Source: Elusimicrobiota bacterium (lineage in GTDB: Bacteria; Elusimicrobiota; Elusimicrobia; UBA1565). From it: a stretch of 64,000 nt of DNA. This document shows, piece after piece, positions 8,973 through 17,711 of this stretch. Position 1 is the first letter of the stretch, and every line of letters starts with the position of its first letter. A program made the translations under genes and the position numbers. The notes beneath the pieces were generated by a model, which did not search any database, was not told where the DNA came from, and saw only the letters and a program-made list of their open reading frames with translations. The DNA lies in NCBI GenBank assembly GCA_016196755.1, contig JACPXC010000046.1:155129-219128 (forward strand). Reading direction: 5' to 3'.

Positions 8973-9680
8973 CTAGGAGGCTTTGCCGGCCAGCTCCTTC
9001 TTCCGCCGCTCGAGCTCCTCGCGGGCCTCGCGGTTGCGGAACTCGTCCTTGGCCTTGCGCAGGACCTCGTCGGGGTTGGTGTCCGCCGCGTCCTTGGTGC
9101 CCGCGGCCTCGGCTTCCTCGCCGCGCACGGCGTCGTCGAAGCGGTCGAGGTTGTCCTTCAGGTCGCCCACCTGGAATCCGCCGCGCAGCTCGGCCATCTC
9201 CTTCTGGACCTTGGCCTGCTCGGCGCGGGTCAGCCCGGCCTGGACCTTGGCCAGCGTCTCCTCGCGCTCCGCGAAGAACCGCGCCCGGTCGGCTTTGATG
9301 TCGACCAGGGTCTTTTCCGCGAGGAGGACCTGCTCCGCGGTGGAGCTCAGCGAGGACTCCAGGGCCTTGCGCGTGGCGATGAGGCCCAGCGCCATGTCGT
9401 CGTTCTTGGGGTCCGAGTCGGTCAGGATGGCGTCGATGCTCTTCTGGAGTTCGGCGATCTTATCGGTGTTGGACTTGGCCTGCAGGCGCAGCTTCTCGGT
9501 CAAAGTCGAGGCCTGCTGGACCTTGCGGTTGTACTCCGGCTTGGCCGCGTTTAGCTGGTCGACGATGCGCTGAGCCATCGTCTGCGGAGTCTCGAGAGAC
9601 TTCACGCCCCGGCCGAACAGGCCCAGGAACGCGTTCCAACCGCGCGCCAACAGGCTCCGGAACGCCGGGCTGAAGTAGGC
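8973..9680. repeat. Intragenic duplication, unit A
   Basis: Matches unit B (10215-10922) in the same orientation at a constant offset of 1242 bp, which keeps the frame. Stretches of over 80 bases are identical (for example around 9005-9090 against 10247-10332). Differences concentrate in the linker regions and a central coiled-coil segment. Boundaries are approximate. Confidence 0.85.
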
Positions 9681-11573
9681 GCCGGCCGCCACGGCCGCGC
9701 CGGCCAGGGCCGCGAACAGGCCGACGGACTCGACGGAGCCGCCGTCCTTGGCCGCGGCGTCGGCCGCGGGCTCCGCCGCCTTCGGAGCCGAGCCGCCCTC
9801 GCGGATGAACGAGAACCAATCCTCGAGGAACATCGTCACGCCGCTGGCCGCCAGCAGACCGAGAGCCGCGCCCCACGACGCTCCGTGGTAGCCGACCAGG
9901 TAGCCGGCCGCCCCGGCTGCGATGAGGCCGAGCAGGCCCCCGAAGAGGATCGCGCCCTGGCTGACCTTGCCGGAGGTGCCGAAGCCCTTCTCGGCAATCC
10001 CGCCCAGGAGGATCATCCCAAGGATGCCGGCCCCCGGCAACAGGGCCACCATGCCGGCTACGCCGGCGAGCGCACCCGTGAAGAGCCCGGCGTAGACCGC
10101 AGCGCCGAGGTTGATGGCGATGTGGGTGACTTGTCCGGTCCAGCGGATGAAGGACTGGTGCTCTTTCGAGAGGATCCCGGAGAAGTCGACTTTCGCCCCG
10201 TCGGCGTCCGCCGTCCCGGTCGCCTTGCCGGCCAGTTCCTTCTTGCGGCGCTCGAGCTCCTCGCGGGCCTCGCGGTTGCGGAACTCGTCCTTGGCCTTGC
10301 GCAGGACCTCGTCGGGGTTGGTGTCCGCCGCGTCCTTGGTCCCCTTGGCGCCGGCTTCTTGGTCGCGCACGGCGTCCTCGAAGCGGCCGATGTTGTCCTG
10401 GAGGTCGCTCACCTGGAACCCGCCGCGCAGCTCGGCCATCTCCTTCTGGACCTTCGCCTGCTCGGCGCGGGTCAGCCCGGCCTGGACCTTGGCCAGCGTC
10501 TCCTCGCGCTCCGCGAAGAAGCGCGCCCGGTCGGCCTTGATGTCGATGAGGGTCTTCTCGGCCAGCTCGAGCTGGACCGCCGAGGCGGCGATCGAGCCTT
10601 CCACGGCCTTGCGGGTGTTGATCATGCCCAGCGCCATGTCGTCGTTTTTGGGGTCGGAGTCGGTCAGGATGGCGTCGATGCCCTTCTGCAGCTCGGCGAC
10701 CTTGCCTTTCTCGGCGGCGATCTGCAGGCGCAGCTTCTCGGTCAAAGTCGAGGCCTGCTGGACCTTGCGGTTGTACTCCGGCTTGGCCGCGTTTAGCTGG
10801 TCCACGATGCGCTGGGCCATGTTCTGCGGGGTCTCGAGCGTCTTCACCCCCCGGCCGAACAGGCCCAGGAACGCGTTCCAACCGCGCGCCAGCAGGTTCC
10901 GGAAAGACGGCGAGAAAGCCGCGCCGGCGGCCACGGCCGCGCCGACCACGGCGACGCCGACGCCGACCTCGGTGACGAGAGCGCCGTCCTTGTCGGCGGA
11001 GCGGCTCAGCCCGGAGAGACGGGCGGCCGCCGGCGCGCCGGGGACCGTGACGCCGTTGCCGCTATTAAAGGAACGACCACGCCCGATGAAGAGGGTGTCG
11101 AGGGCGACGCCGGTCTGGGAAGCCGAGGCGCCGGGCTTCGCGATGGACTGGACCGTCTGGGCCAGGCCGCGGGCGGCGGCCGGCACGGCCGCGGCGCGCG
11201 CCGACGCGCCGGGGACCGTCACCGACTGGGAGGCGGCCGCGGGGGCCGGCCGAGCCAGCGGAACGGCGGAGGCCATGGGGAGGGCTGCGGCCGCGGCGCG
11301 CGGCGCGGCCGCGGCGGCGGGCGACACGGTCATGCTCGGCATCGCGCTCGGCAGCATCGGGGAAAGGGAGGGCGTGAAGCCTACGCGCGGGGAGCTCAGC
11401 GACGGAGCGCCCACGGACGCCGAGCCGGCGGCGCCGAGGCCGGCCGTCATGGGAGAGATAGGAACGGCGACGCCGCGCCCGACGACCTGGGCGTAGGCGC
11501 GGGTGGCCAGCGGGCCGGGGCTGGCGAGCAAGATCGAGGCGATTAACGTTACCGATAGCGTCTTTTGGATCAT
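8973..11573 (-). CDS. Secreted/membrane protein with two PspA-like coiled-coil domains
   Basis: 866 residues. Signal peptide about 1-29 (ends TRAYAQ), then an Ala/Pro/Ser-rich stretch to about 195. Two near-identical blocks follow (about 218-453 and 632-866), each with a hydrophobic segment, LLARGWNAFLGLFGRGVK, and a long coiled coil. The coil resembles PspA/Vipp1: DDMALGMINTRKA, QLELAEKTLIDIK, REETLAKVQAGLTRAEQAK and DNIGRFEDAVRDQEA follow the order of PspA helices 2-5. Between the blocks are several membrane segments (about 475-590). PspA proteins remodel membranes, but normally lack signal peptides. The blocks are also highly similar as DNA (offset 1242 bp), so the duplication is recent or gene-converted. 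A -10-like TACAAT lies upstream near 11605. Confidence 0.7.
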   Translation of the reverse strand: MIQKTLSVTLIASILLASPGPLATRAYAQVVGRGVAVPISPMTAGLGAAGSASVGAPSLSSPRVGFTPSLSPMLPSAMPSMTVSPAAAAAPRAAAAALPMASAVPLARPAPAAASQSVTVPGASARAAAVPAAARGLAQTVQSIAKPGASASQTGVALDTLFIGRGRSFNSGNGVTVPGAPAAARLSGLSRSADKDGALVTEVGVGVAVVGAAVAAGAAFSPSFRNLLARGWNAFLGLFGRGVKTLETPQNMAQRIVDQLNAAKPEYNRKVQQASTLTEKLRLQIAAEKGKVAELQKGIDAILTDSDPKNDDMALGMINTRKAVEGSIAASAVQLELAEKTLIDIKADRARFFAEREETLAKVQAGLTRAEQAKVQKEMAELRGGFQVSDLQDNIGRFEDAVRDQEAGAKGTKDAADTNPDEVLRKAKDEFRNREAREELERRKKELAGKATGTADADGAKVDFSGILSKEHQSFIRWTGQVTHIAINLGAAVYAGLFTGALAGVAGMVALLPGAGILGMILLGGIAEKGFGTSGKVSQGAILFGGLLGLIAAGAAGYLVGYHGASWGAALGLLAASGVTMFLEDWFSFIREGGSAPKAAEPAADAAAKDGGSVESVGLFAALAGAAVAAGAYFSPAFRSLLARGWNAFLGLFGRGVKSLETPQTMAQRIVDQLNAAKPEYNRKVQQASTLTEKLRLQAKSNTDKIAELQKSIDAILTDSDPKNDDMALGLIATRKALESSLSSTAEQVLLAEKTLVDIKADRARFFAEREETLAKVQAGLTRAEQAKVQKEMAELRGGFQVGDLKDNLDRFDDAVRGEEAEAAGTKDAADTNPDEVLRKAKDEFRNREAREELERRKKELAGKAS
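10215..10922. repeat. Intragenic duplication, unit B
   Basis: Partner of the unit at 8973-9680, encoding the first PspA-like block of the protein. Boundaries are approximate; similarity fades upstream into the shared AAVAAGA membrane segment. Confidence 0.85.
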
Positions 11574-11679
11574 GAGTCTCTCCTCCGTCCGTCGGAACCG
11601 AAAGGCATTGTAGCCGCGGTTTCCTTTTTAATCTTGAGCACTTGGGGATATCCCGGATTGAACATAGGTCCTAAATCTC

Positions 11680-12921
11680 TTAGGTCCGGCCCCGGGCCTC
11701 ATCGGCCTCGGAGGTCCCAGGGATCGGAACGGCCGCCGCCAGACGGTCCGCGGCGTGATACGCGTGGCGATAGCCGACGACCAGGTGCACCTGGCGCACA
11801 CCCCGCGCCGCGGCGTCCGCGGCGGCGGCGTCGGCCTGGGCCGCGGAGCGGACCGCGATGGCGTCGCCGGCGTCGACCAGGGTCAGCGGCGGCTCGAGCC
11901 GGCCCAGCTCGGCCGGGTCGACCCGGTCCGCGAAATAGACGTCGGCCTGGCGGGTCAGCTGCTCGGCCAGGTCGGTGAACCCGAGCCGGGAGGCCTCCGC
12001 CGCGTCGCGCAGGACGCCCCAGCGGCGGAGCGGGCGCAGAGACGTCATGGCGGCCCAGACGAAGGCGCCCAGCGCGGCCAAGAGCAGCCAGGCGCCGGCG
12101 TCCAGCGGCGAATAAGCCAGCCAGGCCAGCGGCAGCACCAGCGTCCCCGGCACCAGAACGGCCTCGGCCGCCCGCCGCCGGGCGGCGGCCCGGGTCTCGG
12201 GGCGGTCGGCCGGCAGGATCTCGGGGACTCCGCCGGCGGCCGCGGCATGGTCGCGCACCTCGCGGCCGGAGGTGACCCCGTAGAACGCGGGCAGGTTATG
12301 CTCGAAATAGACCTCGCCGCCCGCTTCCTCGACCGCGCGCGCCAACTCGACCACGCGGCCGCGGTCGTTGGGCATCAGCTGGCCGTGGGCCAGCGGGTGG
12401 ACGTGGTAGACCGCCTCGGAGCGGCGGACGACCAGGGAGGGCAGGGGCCAGGAGGCGTCGATCTCATGGCGCGGGGCGCCGGAGGCTTGGTCCCAGAGCC
12501 GCGACAGCAGGCTCCAGGAGTCCACGGCGTCGGCCGGCATCTCCCTGGCGGGCAGCAGGCCCATCGCGCCCAGGCTGCGCAGGGCGGCGGGGGCGTCCTT
12601 AGCCTTGGCCAAGGCCTCGGCGACACGCTCCCTAGGCAGGCCGGCGGCCTCGGCCCGGGCGAGGACGGCCTGGGCCGGCGAGAGCGGCGCCGGCGCCGAC
12701 GGCTCGGCGACGGCGTTGGGCGCGGCGATGGCGGAGAGCGCCGAGGGCCGCGCCGCAGGAGACCCCGGCAGGGACGGAAAGGTCGGCACGAGCGACGGCG
12801 CCGCCAGAGAAGGCGCCGATAACGTCGCGGGCGCCAAGAGCGGCGCCGCCGCTCCCGGCGGCACGGTCAACGGGACCCGCACCGGCGCCAAAGTCAGCGC
12901 CAGCGCGGCGGCCTTCACCAT
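11680..12921 (-). CDS. Secreted protein with AP-rich N-terminus, unknown core
   Basis: 413 residues. The N-terminal 90 residues are an Ala/Pro/Ser/Leu-rich low-complexity leader like that of its neighbours. The core has a conserved-looking segment YHVHPLAHGQLMPND (about 175-190), VYFEHNLPAFYG, two membrane segments (about 260-300) and near the end HLVVGYRHAYHAADRL. The GxxH-type strands at both ends faintly recall TraB/GumN-type proteins, which I would not press. The ATG at 12921 overlaps the stop of the 1539-residue gene by seven bases, so the two are translationally coupled. Confidence 0.5.
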   Translation of the reverse strand: MVKAAALALTLAPVRVPLTVPPGAAAPLLAPATLSAPSLAAPSLVPTFPSLPGSPAARPSALSAIAAPNAVAEPSAPAPLSPAQAVLARAEAAGLPRERVAEALAKAKDAPAALRSLGAMGLLPAREMPADAVDSWSLLSRLWDQASGAPRHEIDASWPLPSLVVRRSEAVYHVHPLAHGQLMPNDRGRVVELARAVEEAGGEVYFEHNLPAFYGVTSGREVRDHAAAAGGVPEILPADRPETRAAARRRAAEAVLVPGTLVLPLAWLAYSPLDAGAWLLLAALGAFVWAAMTSLRPLRRWGVLRDAAEASRLGFTDLAEQLTRQADVYFADRVDPAELGRLEPPLTLVDAGDAIAVRSAAQADAAAADAAARGVRQVHLVVGYRHAYHAADRLAAAVPIPGTSEADEARGRT

Positions 12922-15900
12922 CCCGACCGCCCGTTGCCGGACTTCGAGCCGCCGCTGAAGCCGCCGGAGCGGCCGCCGCCCGAGTTGTTGGCGCGCTCGC
13001 GGCGCTGGCGCTCGGCGTTGTCGCGGGCTCTCTGAGCGTCCCGCGCGGCCCGCTGACGCGCCTCTTCGGCGCGGCGACGGCTGGCCTCCTCGGCCTCGGC
13101 CGCGGAGATGGCGGAGGCGGCGCTGCCGTAGGCCGACTCGGCGTGGTTTTTGGCCCGGACGTACTCGCCGCGCCGAAGCGCCGCACGCGCCGAATCGAGC
13201 GCGCTGGAGCCCGGAGAACCTGTGATGGAGACTCCATAGGAACCCGACCAGTTGGTGGCCTCGCGGACCCTGGAGGCGGCCGAGGAGATCGCGGAAACCG
13301 CGTTCTGAGCGGCCTGGATCTCCCCGCGCAGGGTCGCGGCGACCAAGCCGGCCCTCGCCGTCACCCTATCGGCCGTCTGGTCCATCGCGTTCCAGTCGCC
13401 GTGGGCCGACTCGAAGGCACGCGAGGCGCCGACCAATTCGCCGCCCAGAGCATCAAGCTCGCCGAAGGCCGCCGTGATGGCGGGGCTGTCGGCCACCTTG
13501 TCGTTGGCCGCCTGGCGTGAGACCTCTCCGGCCGCGTCAATGGCCCGACGCGCGGCCTCGAGGCTGCGTCCGGCCTCGGCGTAAGCGTCGCGGTCGTTGC
13601 GGACCGAGACCCAGACCTTGTCGAGCGCGGCGTTGACGGCCGCCAGCGCGGCCGCCGCCTTGAACGGGTCGCCCTTGGCGGCTTTCACGGCCTTGCGCGC
13701 CTCCTCGAGATCCGTCAGGGCGGCGTCGTAGGCGCTCAGAGACGGCCGCATCGTGCGGCCGTCGCCGATGACCTCGGCGTCGTACTGCTTTTTGCGCGAA
13801 TCAAGGGCGGTCAAAGTCCGACCGTTCTCGGCCACGGCGGCCTCGAGGCGGGTCTTCTTGTCGAGGATCTCCTCGAGCCGGTGGCGCGCTAGGTCCTGGT
13901 GCGCGTCGGCCTGGTCGAGCAGGGAGGCCGCCGCGAGCAGGCGTCCGGCGGCGAACGCCGTCACGGCCTTCTCGGTCTTGGCCGCGGCTTGGTCCATCCC
14001 GGTGCGGGCCTCGGCCGGATTGTCGTCGATCGTCCCGTTCCCGTTGGGGTGCGTGGGATCGCCGGCTCCGAGAGAGAGGACCGACGGGGCGTAGGCGCGG
14101 CGCAATCCCTCGAGCAGGACGATCCGCTCTGGAGCCAGGGTCTCTAGACCGGCGCTCTCGGCCCGCCGGGCTTCCAAGGTCTTGGCGTGGCCTGACAGGG
14201 ACTGCAGGGAGAGCCGGACGATATGCGCGGCTTGAGAAGCCGCGGTGTTCCCCGCGCTCAGCGCGGAGGCGGCCTCGCCCAGCTTGCCCTGTCCGAGGAA
14301 GGCCGCGGCCTCTTCGGCGCGCCGGGAGGCGTCGGCCAGGGACGTCGTAGGATCCTGGTCCTTCTCGCGCAAGGTCGTCTCGGGCTCGAGCCCCAGTCTC
14401 CGTCCTACCTGCTCGCGGGCCGCGGCGACCGACGCCGTCCCCCCGGCGATGCCGTCGGCGCGCAGGGCCGCCAGGTCGGCGACGATGGCGGAGGCTTGGG
14501 CGGCGCGGGACCTCAGTTCCTCGGCGCGCCTGTCCAGCGCGGCAAGCTTGGCGGAGCCGTCCGAGGCGGCCAGCGCCGCGGCGGCGGACTCCGCGGCCCC
14601 GGACAAACGCGAGGTCTCGCCGTCGAGCCAGGTCGATCCGATGGCGGCGCCGCCGAGGGCCGCCGTCGCGGCCGCCGCGGTCGGGAACACGGTGCTCCGG
14701 AAGTTCAGGACCGTGGCGACCAGCCTCTGGGCGTCTTGGCCGATGCGGTCGGCGAGCGCGCCGTCGCCGTCGAGGCCGCCCACCGGGTCGGTCTTCACCG
14801 TGACGCGGGCCCGCTCGAGCGCCGCGGCGCCGGCCGCCAGAGCCGATGACGCCATCGACGGCAGGAGGAACAGTCCGTCGTCGGCGCCGGCGGTCTGGAG
14901 CTTCTGCCAGCCCTTCTCGGCCATCGACAGCGCGGTGGTGAAGGATCGCAGCGCCGGCCCATGGCCGGTGACGGCGGCCTCGAGCCTGGCCAGGTCCTCG
15001 GCGGCCTTCTGGGAGCGCTCGTTGAACGCCGCGATGACCTCGTTGAAGGACTTCTTGAACGGCGCGTAGGCGGCGAGGTTCCCGTAGAGCTCCTCCTGCC
15101 ACGAGCGCTTCGTGCCGAGCACGGCCTCGACGCCGTCCTGCGGCTTGAACTCGACGGGCTCGTCCTGCAGGCGGCGCGCGGCGGCCTCGTAGCGCGAAGG
15201 CCAGAACGCGTTGACGAACCAGCCCCAGGAGAAGAGCGACGGCTCCAGGAGGGGGCGCACCTGGTCGTGGACCAACTGGGCCGCGGCGAGCAGGATCTTG
15301 GCCGTGCCGGCGTTTAGCCGGATGGCCGCCGAGAGCTCGGCCGACTTGCCCACCCAACCGCGCGCCTTAGGACCGGACTCCGCGCCGACGTAGGTGTCCA
15401 GCTTCAAATCGAGGCCGTCGATGATGGCCTCGAGCTTGACGTCCAGGGCGGTGCTCCAGCTCCGGAACAGCTCGTCGGCCTTGAGCCCCGCTCGGGCGGC
15501 GCGGCGGTTGAGGAAGACCGCGGCGCCCAGGGTCAGGACGTTGGCCAGGGCGAGGAGGATCCAGGTCCACATCCGCCGCGAGGCCGCCGAGGCGTCGGCC
15601 CGGGCGATCGCCGACTCGGCCGAGCCCAGCACGGACTTCGCCGCTTCGAGGCGCTCGGCGTAGGCCGAGGAGCCGTCCTCGTAGGCTTCGCGCGCGGCGG
15701 CCAAGTCCTGGCGCGCCGTGACGAGGGCCTCCGCCGCGGCGTCGGCGTAGGGACGGCCTGTCAGCTCGGCGAGCAGGGTCTCGGCGGAGGCGATGCGGTC
15801 GGCGCCTCCGGCGAAGGCGGCCAGGGCTTCGCCGTGGGCGCGGGCGGCGGCCGAGACCGAGGCGGCCGCGGCGGCGGCGCCGGCCGGGTTCGTCTTGGCG

Positions 15901-17534
15901 AGCGTCGCCGCGTCCTTGAGGGAGGCGCGCCAGTCCGCGACGGCGGGGCGGGCCAGGTCTCCGGCGGACTTCGGATGCTCGGCCTGGAAGGAGGAGGCGG
16001 CCTTCTCCGAGGCCGCGACGGCCGCAGCGGCGGAGTCGAGCGATTCCACGGCGCGTACGGAATCGCGCTCGAAGCCGCGGGCGCGGTCGAGGGCGGCGCG
16101 GGCCTGGGAGACGGGCCCGGCCAGGGTCTCGGCGGCCGCGCGGGCCTGGCCGGCGGCGAGTTGGGTCTCGGCGGCGGCGGCGGCCGCGCGCAGGACGGCG
16201 GGGCTGGGCCAGGCCATCGCGGCGTAGGCGTCGGGATGCGCGGTCTTAAACGCCGGGCCCTCGCGCTCGAGGTCGGCGGCCAGGGTCTTGGCCGCGGCCG
16301 CGGAGGACTGGACCGAGCTCCTTTCAGCGGCGATCTTGGTCTCGAGCTGGGCCGTGACGTTCTTGACCGTCCCCTCGACGGCGCCGACGATGTCGCCCGA
16401 GCTCTTGAGCGCGGAGACCGCCCAGCGGTCGAGGTTGCCGGCGAACTGGGTCGTGCCGTCGAGTCCCCGCGCGTTGTAGGCGTCGGCGGTCCGCAGGAGC
16501 AGGACATGCTGCTGCATGACGATGGTCAGGATGGCTCCGTCGCGCTCGCCGGTCTGGGGATGCGTCTGGGCGAGGATCCCTTCCTTTTTATAGAGGCCTT
16601 GGCCGGTGGCGAAATCGACGGCGTCGTCGCCGTAGTGGGTCCGGCCCTCGGCGTCGGTGTAGCGCAGGCCCGAGGCGTCCTGGACGAGGACAGCGGTCCA
16701 GTGCTTGCCGGCCATCGAATCGGCCAGGCGCTGGAGCTCGGCCTTGCCGAGACCGACGTCGCCTATGACGATGACGCGCACCGAGGCGTCGTAGCGCGCC
16801 AGGGCGTCGCCCAGGTCGCGGGCCTGCAGGACGGCGGCCTGCGTGGCCTCCGCGTCCGGCTGGGCCTGGGCCACGACGGCAATCGGCGCGGGGACGGCCA
16901 GCGGGCGCGCGGGGGCCTGGGCGAGCGACAGAGCGGGGTTGAGGAGAGCGGCGCCCAGCATCAGCGCCGCTACGAAGCCTTTGACGCGCGAGAATACGCC
17001 TTGCGAGGCGGGCGCTCTGGGCGTAACGCCGCTCGAGTCCCAGGCGGGCGCTCCCAACGCGTTAGCGTTGCGCCGCAGGGAGGCGTTGACGCGGCGGGAG
17101 TCGAAGCGGGCGGCGGGGGCGGCCTGCGCCTCGTCGGAGTAGACGGGAGAGCCGGACGTCATCGGCGCAGGCGCCGCGGCGGCGGCGGTCCGCAGAGCCG
17201 CGGACTGTTTCGCGACGGCGGCGGGCAGGACGGCGGCTGCCGCCGCGGGAGCGGCGGCGACGGCCGCGGCGGAACGCGCGACGGGAGCCGAGGCGGCAAC
17301 GGCCGCGCGGGGCGCCGTCGGCAGGGTGCCGGTCAGGCCGGAGGGAGTGAAGGACGGGAGCGTGGACGGCAGGCTGGGGCCCGCGGCCGGCGCGGCGGCG
17401 CCGGCTCCGGAGACCGGGGCGGCGGGACGGCCGACGGGGACAGCGGCGGCGCGCCCGACGCCTTGCGCCAGGATGGGCTGGGCGAAGAAAAGAATGGAGG
17501 AGACTGCGGCTAAAATCCGGTTTCTCATAGGCAC
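12915..17534 (-). CDS. Giant secreted/membrane protein with TPM-like domain and coiled coils
   Basis: 1539 residues. Signal peptide about 1-23, low-complexity AP-rich region to about 150, second hydrophobic segment near 187-208. Residues about 235-345 resemble a TPM domain: VRVIVIGDVGLGKAEL, a conserved DDAVDFATGQGLYKKEGI and DGAILTIVMQQHVLLLRTADAYN. A membrane helix lies near 653-674, followed by roughly 850 residues of Ala/Glu/Arg-rich helical repeats. The protein ends in a Gly/Ser tail (GGGRSGGFSGGSKSGNG, then W), much like the tails of YgcG/TPM proteins. Most of the length matches nothing I recognise. Function unknown; envelope location is likely. Confidence 0.55.
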   Translation of the reverse strand: MPMRNRILAAVSSILFFAQPILAQGVGRAAAVPVGRPAAPVSGAGAAAPAAGPSLPSTLPSFTPSGLTGTLPTAPRAAVAASAPVARSAAAVAAAPAAAAAVLPAAVAKQSAALRTAAAAAPAPMTSGSPVYSDEAQAAPAARFDSRRVNASLRRNANALGAPAWDSSGVTPRAPASQGVFSRVKGFVAALMLGAALLNPALSLAQAPARPLAVPAPIAVVAQAQPDAEATQAAVLQARDLGDALARYDASVRVIVIGDVGLGKAELQRLADSMAGKHWTAVLVQDASGLRYTDAEGRTHYGDDAVDFATGQGLYKKEGILAQTHPQTGERDGAILTIVMQQHVLLLRTADAYNARGLDGTTQFAGNLDRWAVSALKSSGDIVGAVEGTVKNVTAQLETKIAAERSSVQSSAAAAKTLAADLEREGPAFKTAHPDAYAAMAWPSPAVLRAAAAAAETQLAAGQARAAAETLAGPVSQARAALDRARGFERDSVRAVESLDSAAAAVAASEKAASSFQAEHPKSAGDLARPAVADWRASLKDAATLAKTNPAGAAAAAASVSAAARAHGEALAAFAGGADRIASAETLLAELTGRPYADAAAEALVTARQDLAAAREAYEDGSSAYAERLEAAKSVLGSAESAIARADASAASRRMWTWILLALANVLTLGAAVFLNRRAARAGLKADELFRSWSTALDVKLEAIIDGLDLKLDTYVGAESGPKARGWVGKSAELSAAIRLNAGTAKILLAAAQLVHDQVRPLLEPSLFSWGWFVNAFWPSRYEAAARRLQDEPVEFKPQDGVEAVLGTKRSWQEELYGNLAAYAPFKKSFNEVIAAFNERSQKAAEDLARLEAAVTGHGPALRSFTTALSMAEKGWQKLQTAGADDGLFLLPSMASSALAAGAAALERARVTVKTDPVGGLDGDGALADRIGQDAQRLVATVLNFRSTVFPTAAAATAALGGAAIGSTWLDGETSRLSGAAESAAAALAASDGSAKLAALDRRAEELRSRAAQASAIVADLAALRADGIAGGTASVAAAREQVGRRLGLEPETTLREKDQDPTTSLADASRRAEEAAAFLGQGKLGEAASALSAGNTAASQAAHIVRLSLQSLSGHAKTLEARRAESAGLETLAPERIVLLEGLRRAYAPSVLSLGAGDPTHPNGNGTIDDNPAEARTGMDQAAAKTEKAVTAFAAGRLLAAASLLDQADAHQDLARHRLEEILDKKTRLEAAVAENGRTLTALDSRKKQYDAEVIGDGRTMRPSLSAYDAALTDLEEARKAVKAAKGDPFKAAAALAAVNAALDKVWVSVRNDRDAYAEAGRSLEAARRAIDAAGEVSRQAANDKVADSPAITAAFGELDALGGELVGASRAFESAHGDWNAMDQTADRVTARAGLVAATLRGEIQAAQNAVSAISSAASRVREATNWSGSYGVSITGSPGSSALDSARAALRRGEYVRAKNHAESAYGSAASAISAAEAEEASRRRAEEARQRAARDAQRARDNAERQRRERANNSGGGRSGGFSGGSKSGNGRSGW

Positions 17535-17596
17535 GGATTGTAGCCCACCGCGACGCGGTGGAGTATGAGTCGACTGGGGTGCCAGGCTTCAGGGAT

Positions 17597-17619
17597 TAGG
17601 CCCAGCCGGGCTGGGCCTA
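17597..17619. repeat. 10-bp GC-rich hairpin between two minus-strand genes
   Basis: TAGGCCCAGC pairs perfectly with GCTGGGCCTA across a CGG loop. It lies between the stop of the papain-like gene (17712) and the start of the 1539-residue gene (17534). No U-tract follows, so it may attenuate rather than terminate. Confidence 0.5.
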
Positions 17620-17663
17620 GAGGCGAGACCGGGGTCTAACCTAGGTCCTATCTATCGGAACGG

Positions 17664-17708
17664 AAGTCGGGGCTTGTTCCTAAGTAACTTAGGAACAAGC
17701 CCCGACTT
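17664..17708. terminator. 21-bp perfect inverted repeat after the papain-like gene
   Basis: A 21-bp perfect stem (17664-17684 with 17688-17708) with a three-base TAA loop starts three bases after the stop codon of the papain-like protease gene. It lacks a good T-run on the minus strand, so termination is inferred from stem strength and position only. Confidence 0.5.
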
Positions 17709-17711
17709 TGA

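Noticed and set aside
8973..10922. Possible CRISPR or satellite repeats
   Set aside because: There are just two long in-frame coding copies 1242 bp apart, not short regularly spaced repeats. No CRISPR array was seen anywhere in the window.
11664..11691. TAGGTCC repeats near 11665, 17644 and 18884
   Set aside because: The short motif recurs in intergenic DNA but with varied context and no constant spacing to genes, so no function was assigned.
11680..12921. TraB/GumN-type assignment for the protein of unknown core
   Set aside because: Only two short histidine-containing strands are reminiscent; too little to name the family.
15834..17513. A 559-codon plus-strand frame antisense to the 1539-residue gene
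   Set aside because: Composition is Gly/Arg-rich with no domain or signal; the minus-strand gene has a signal peptide and domain structure.
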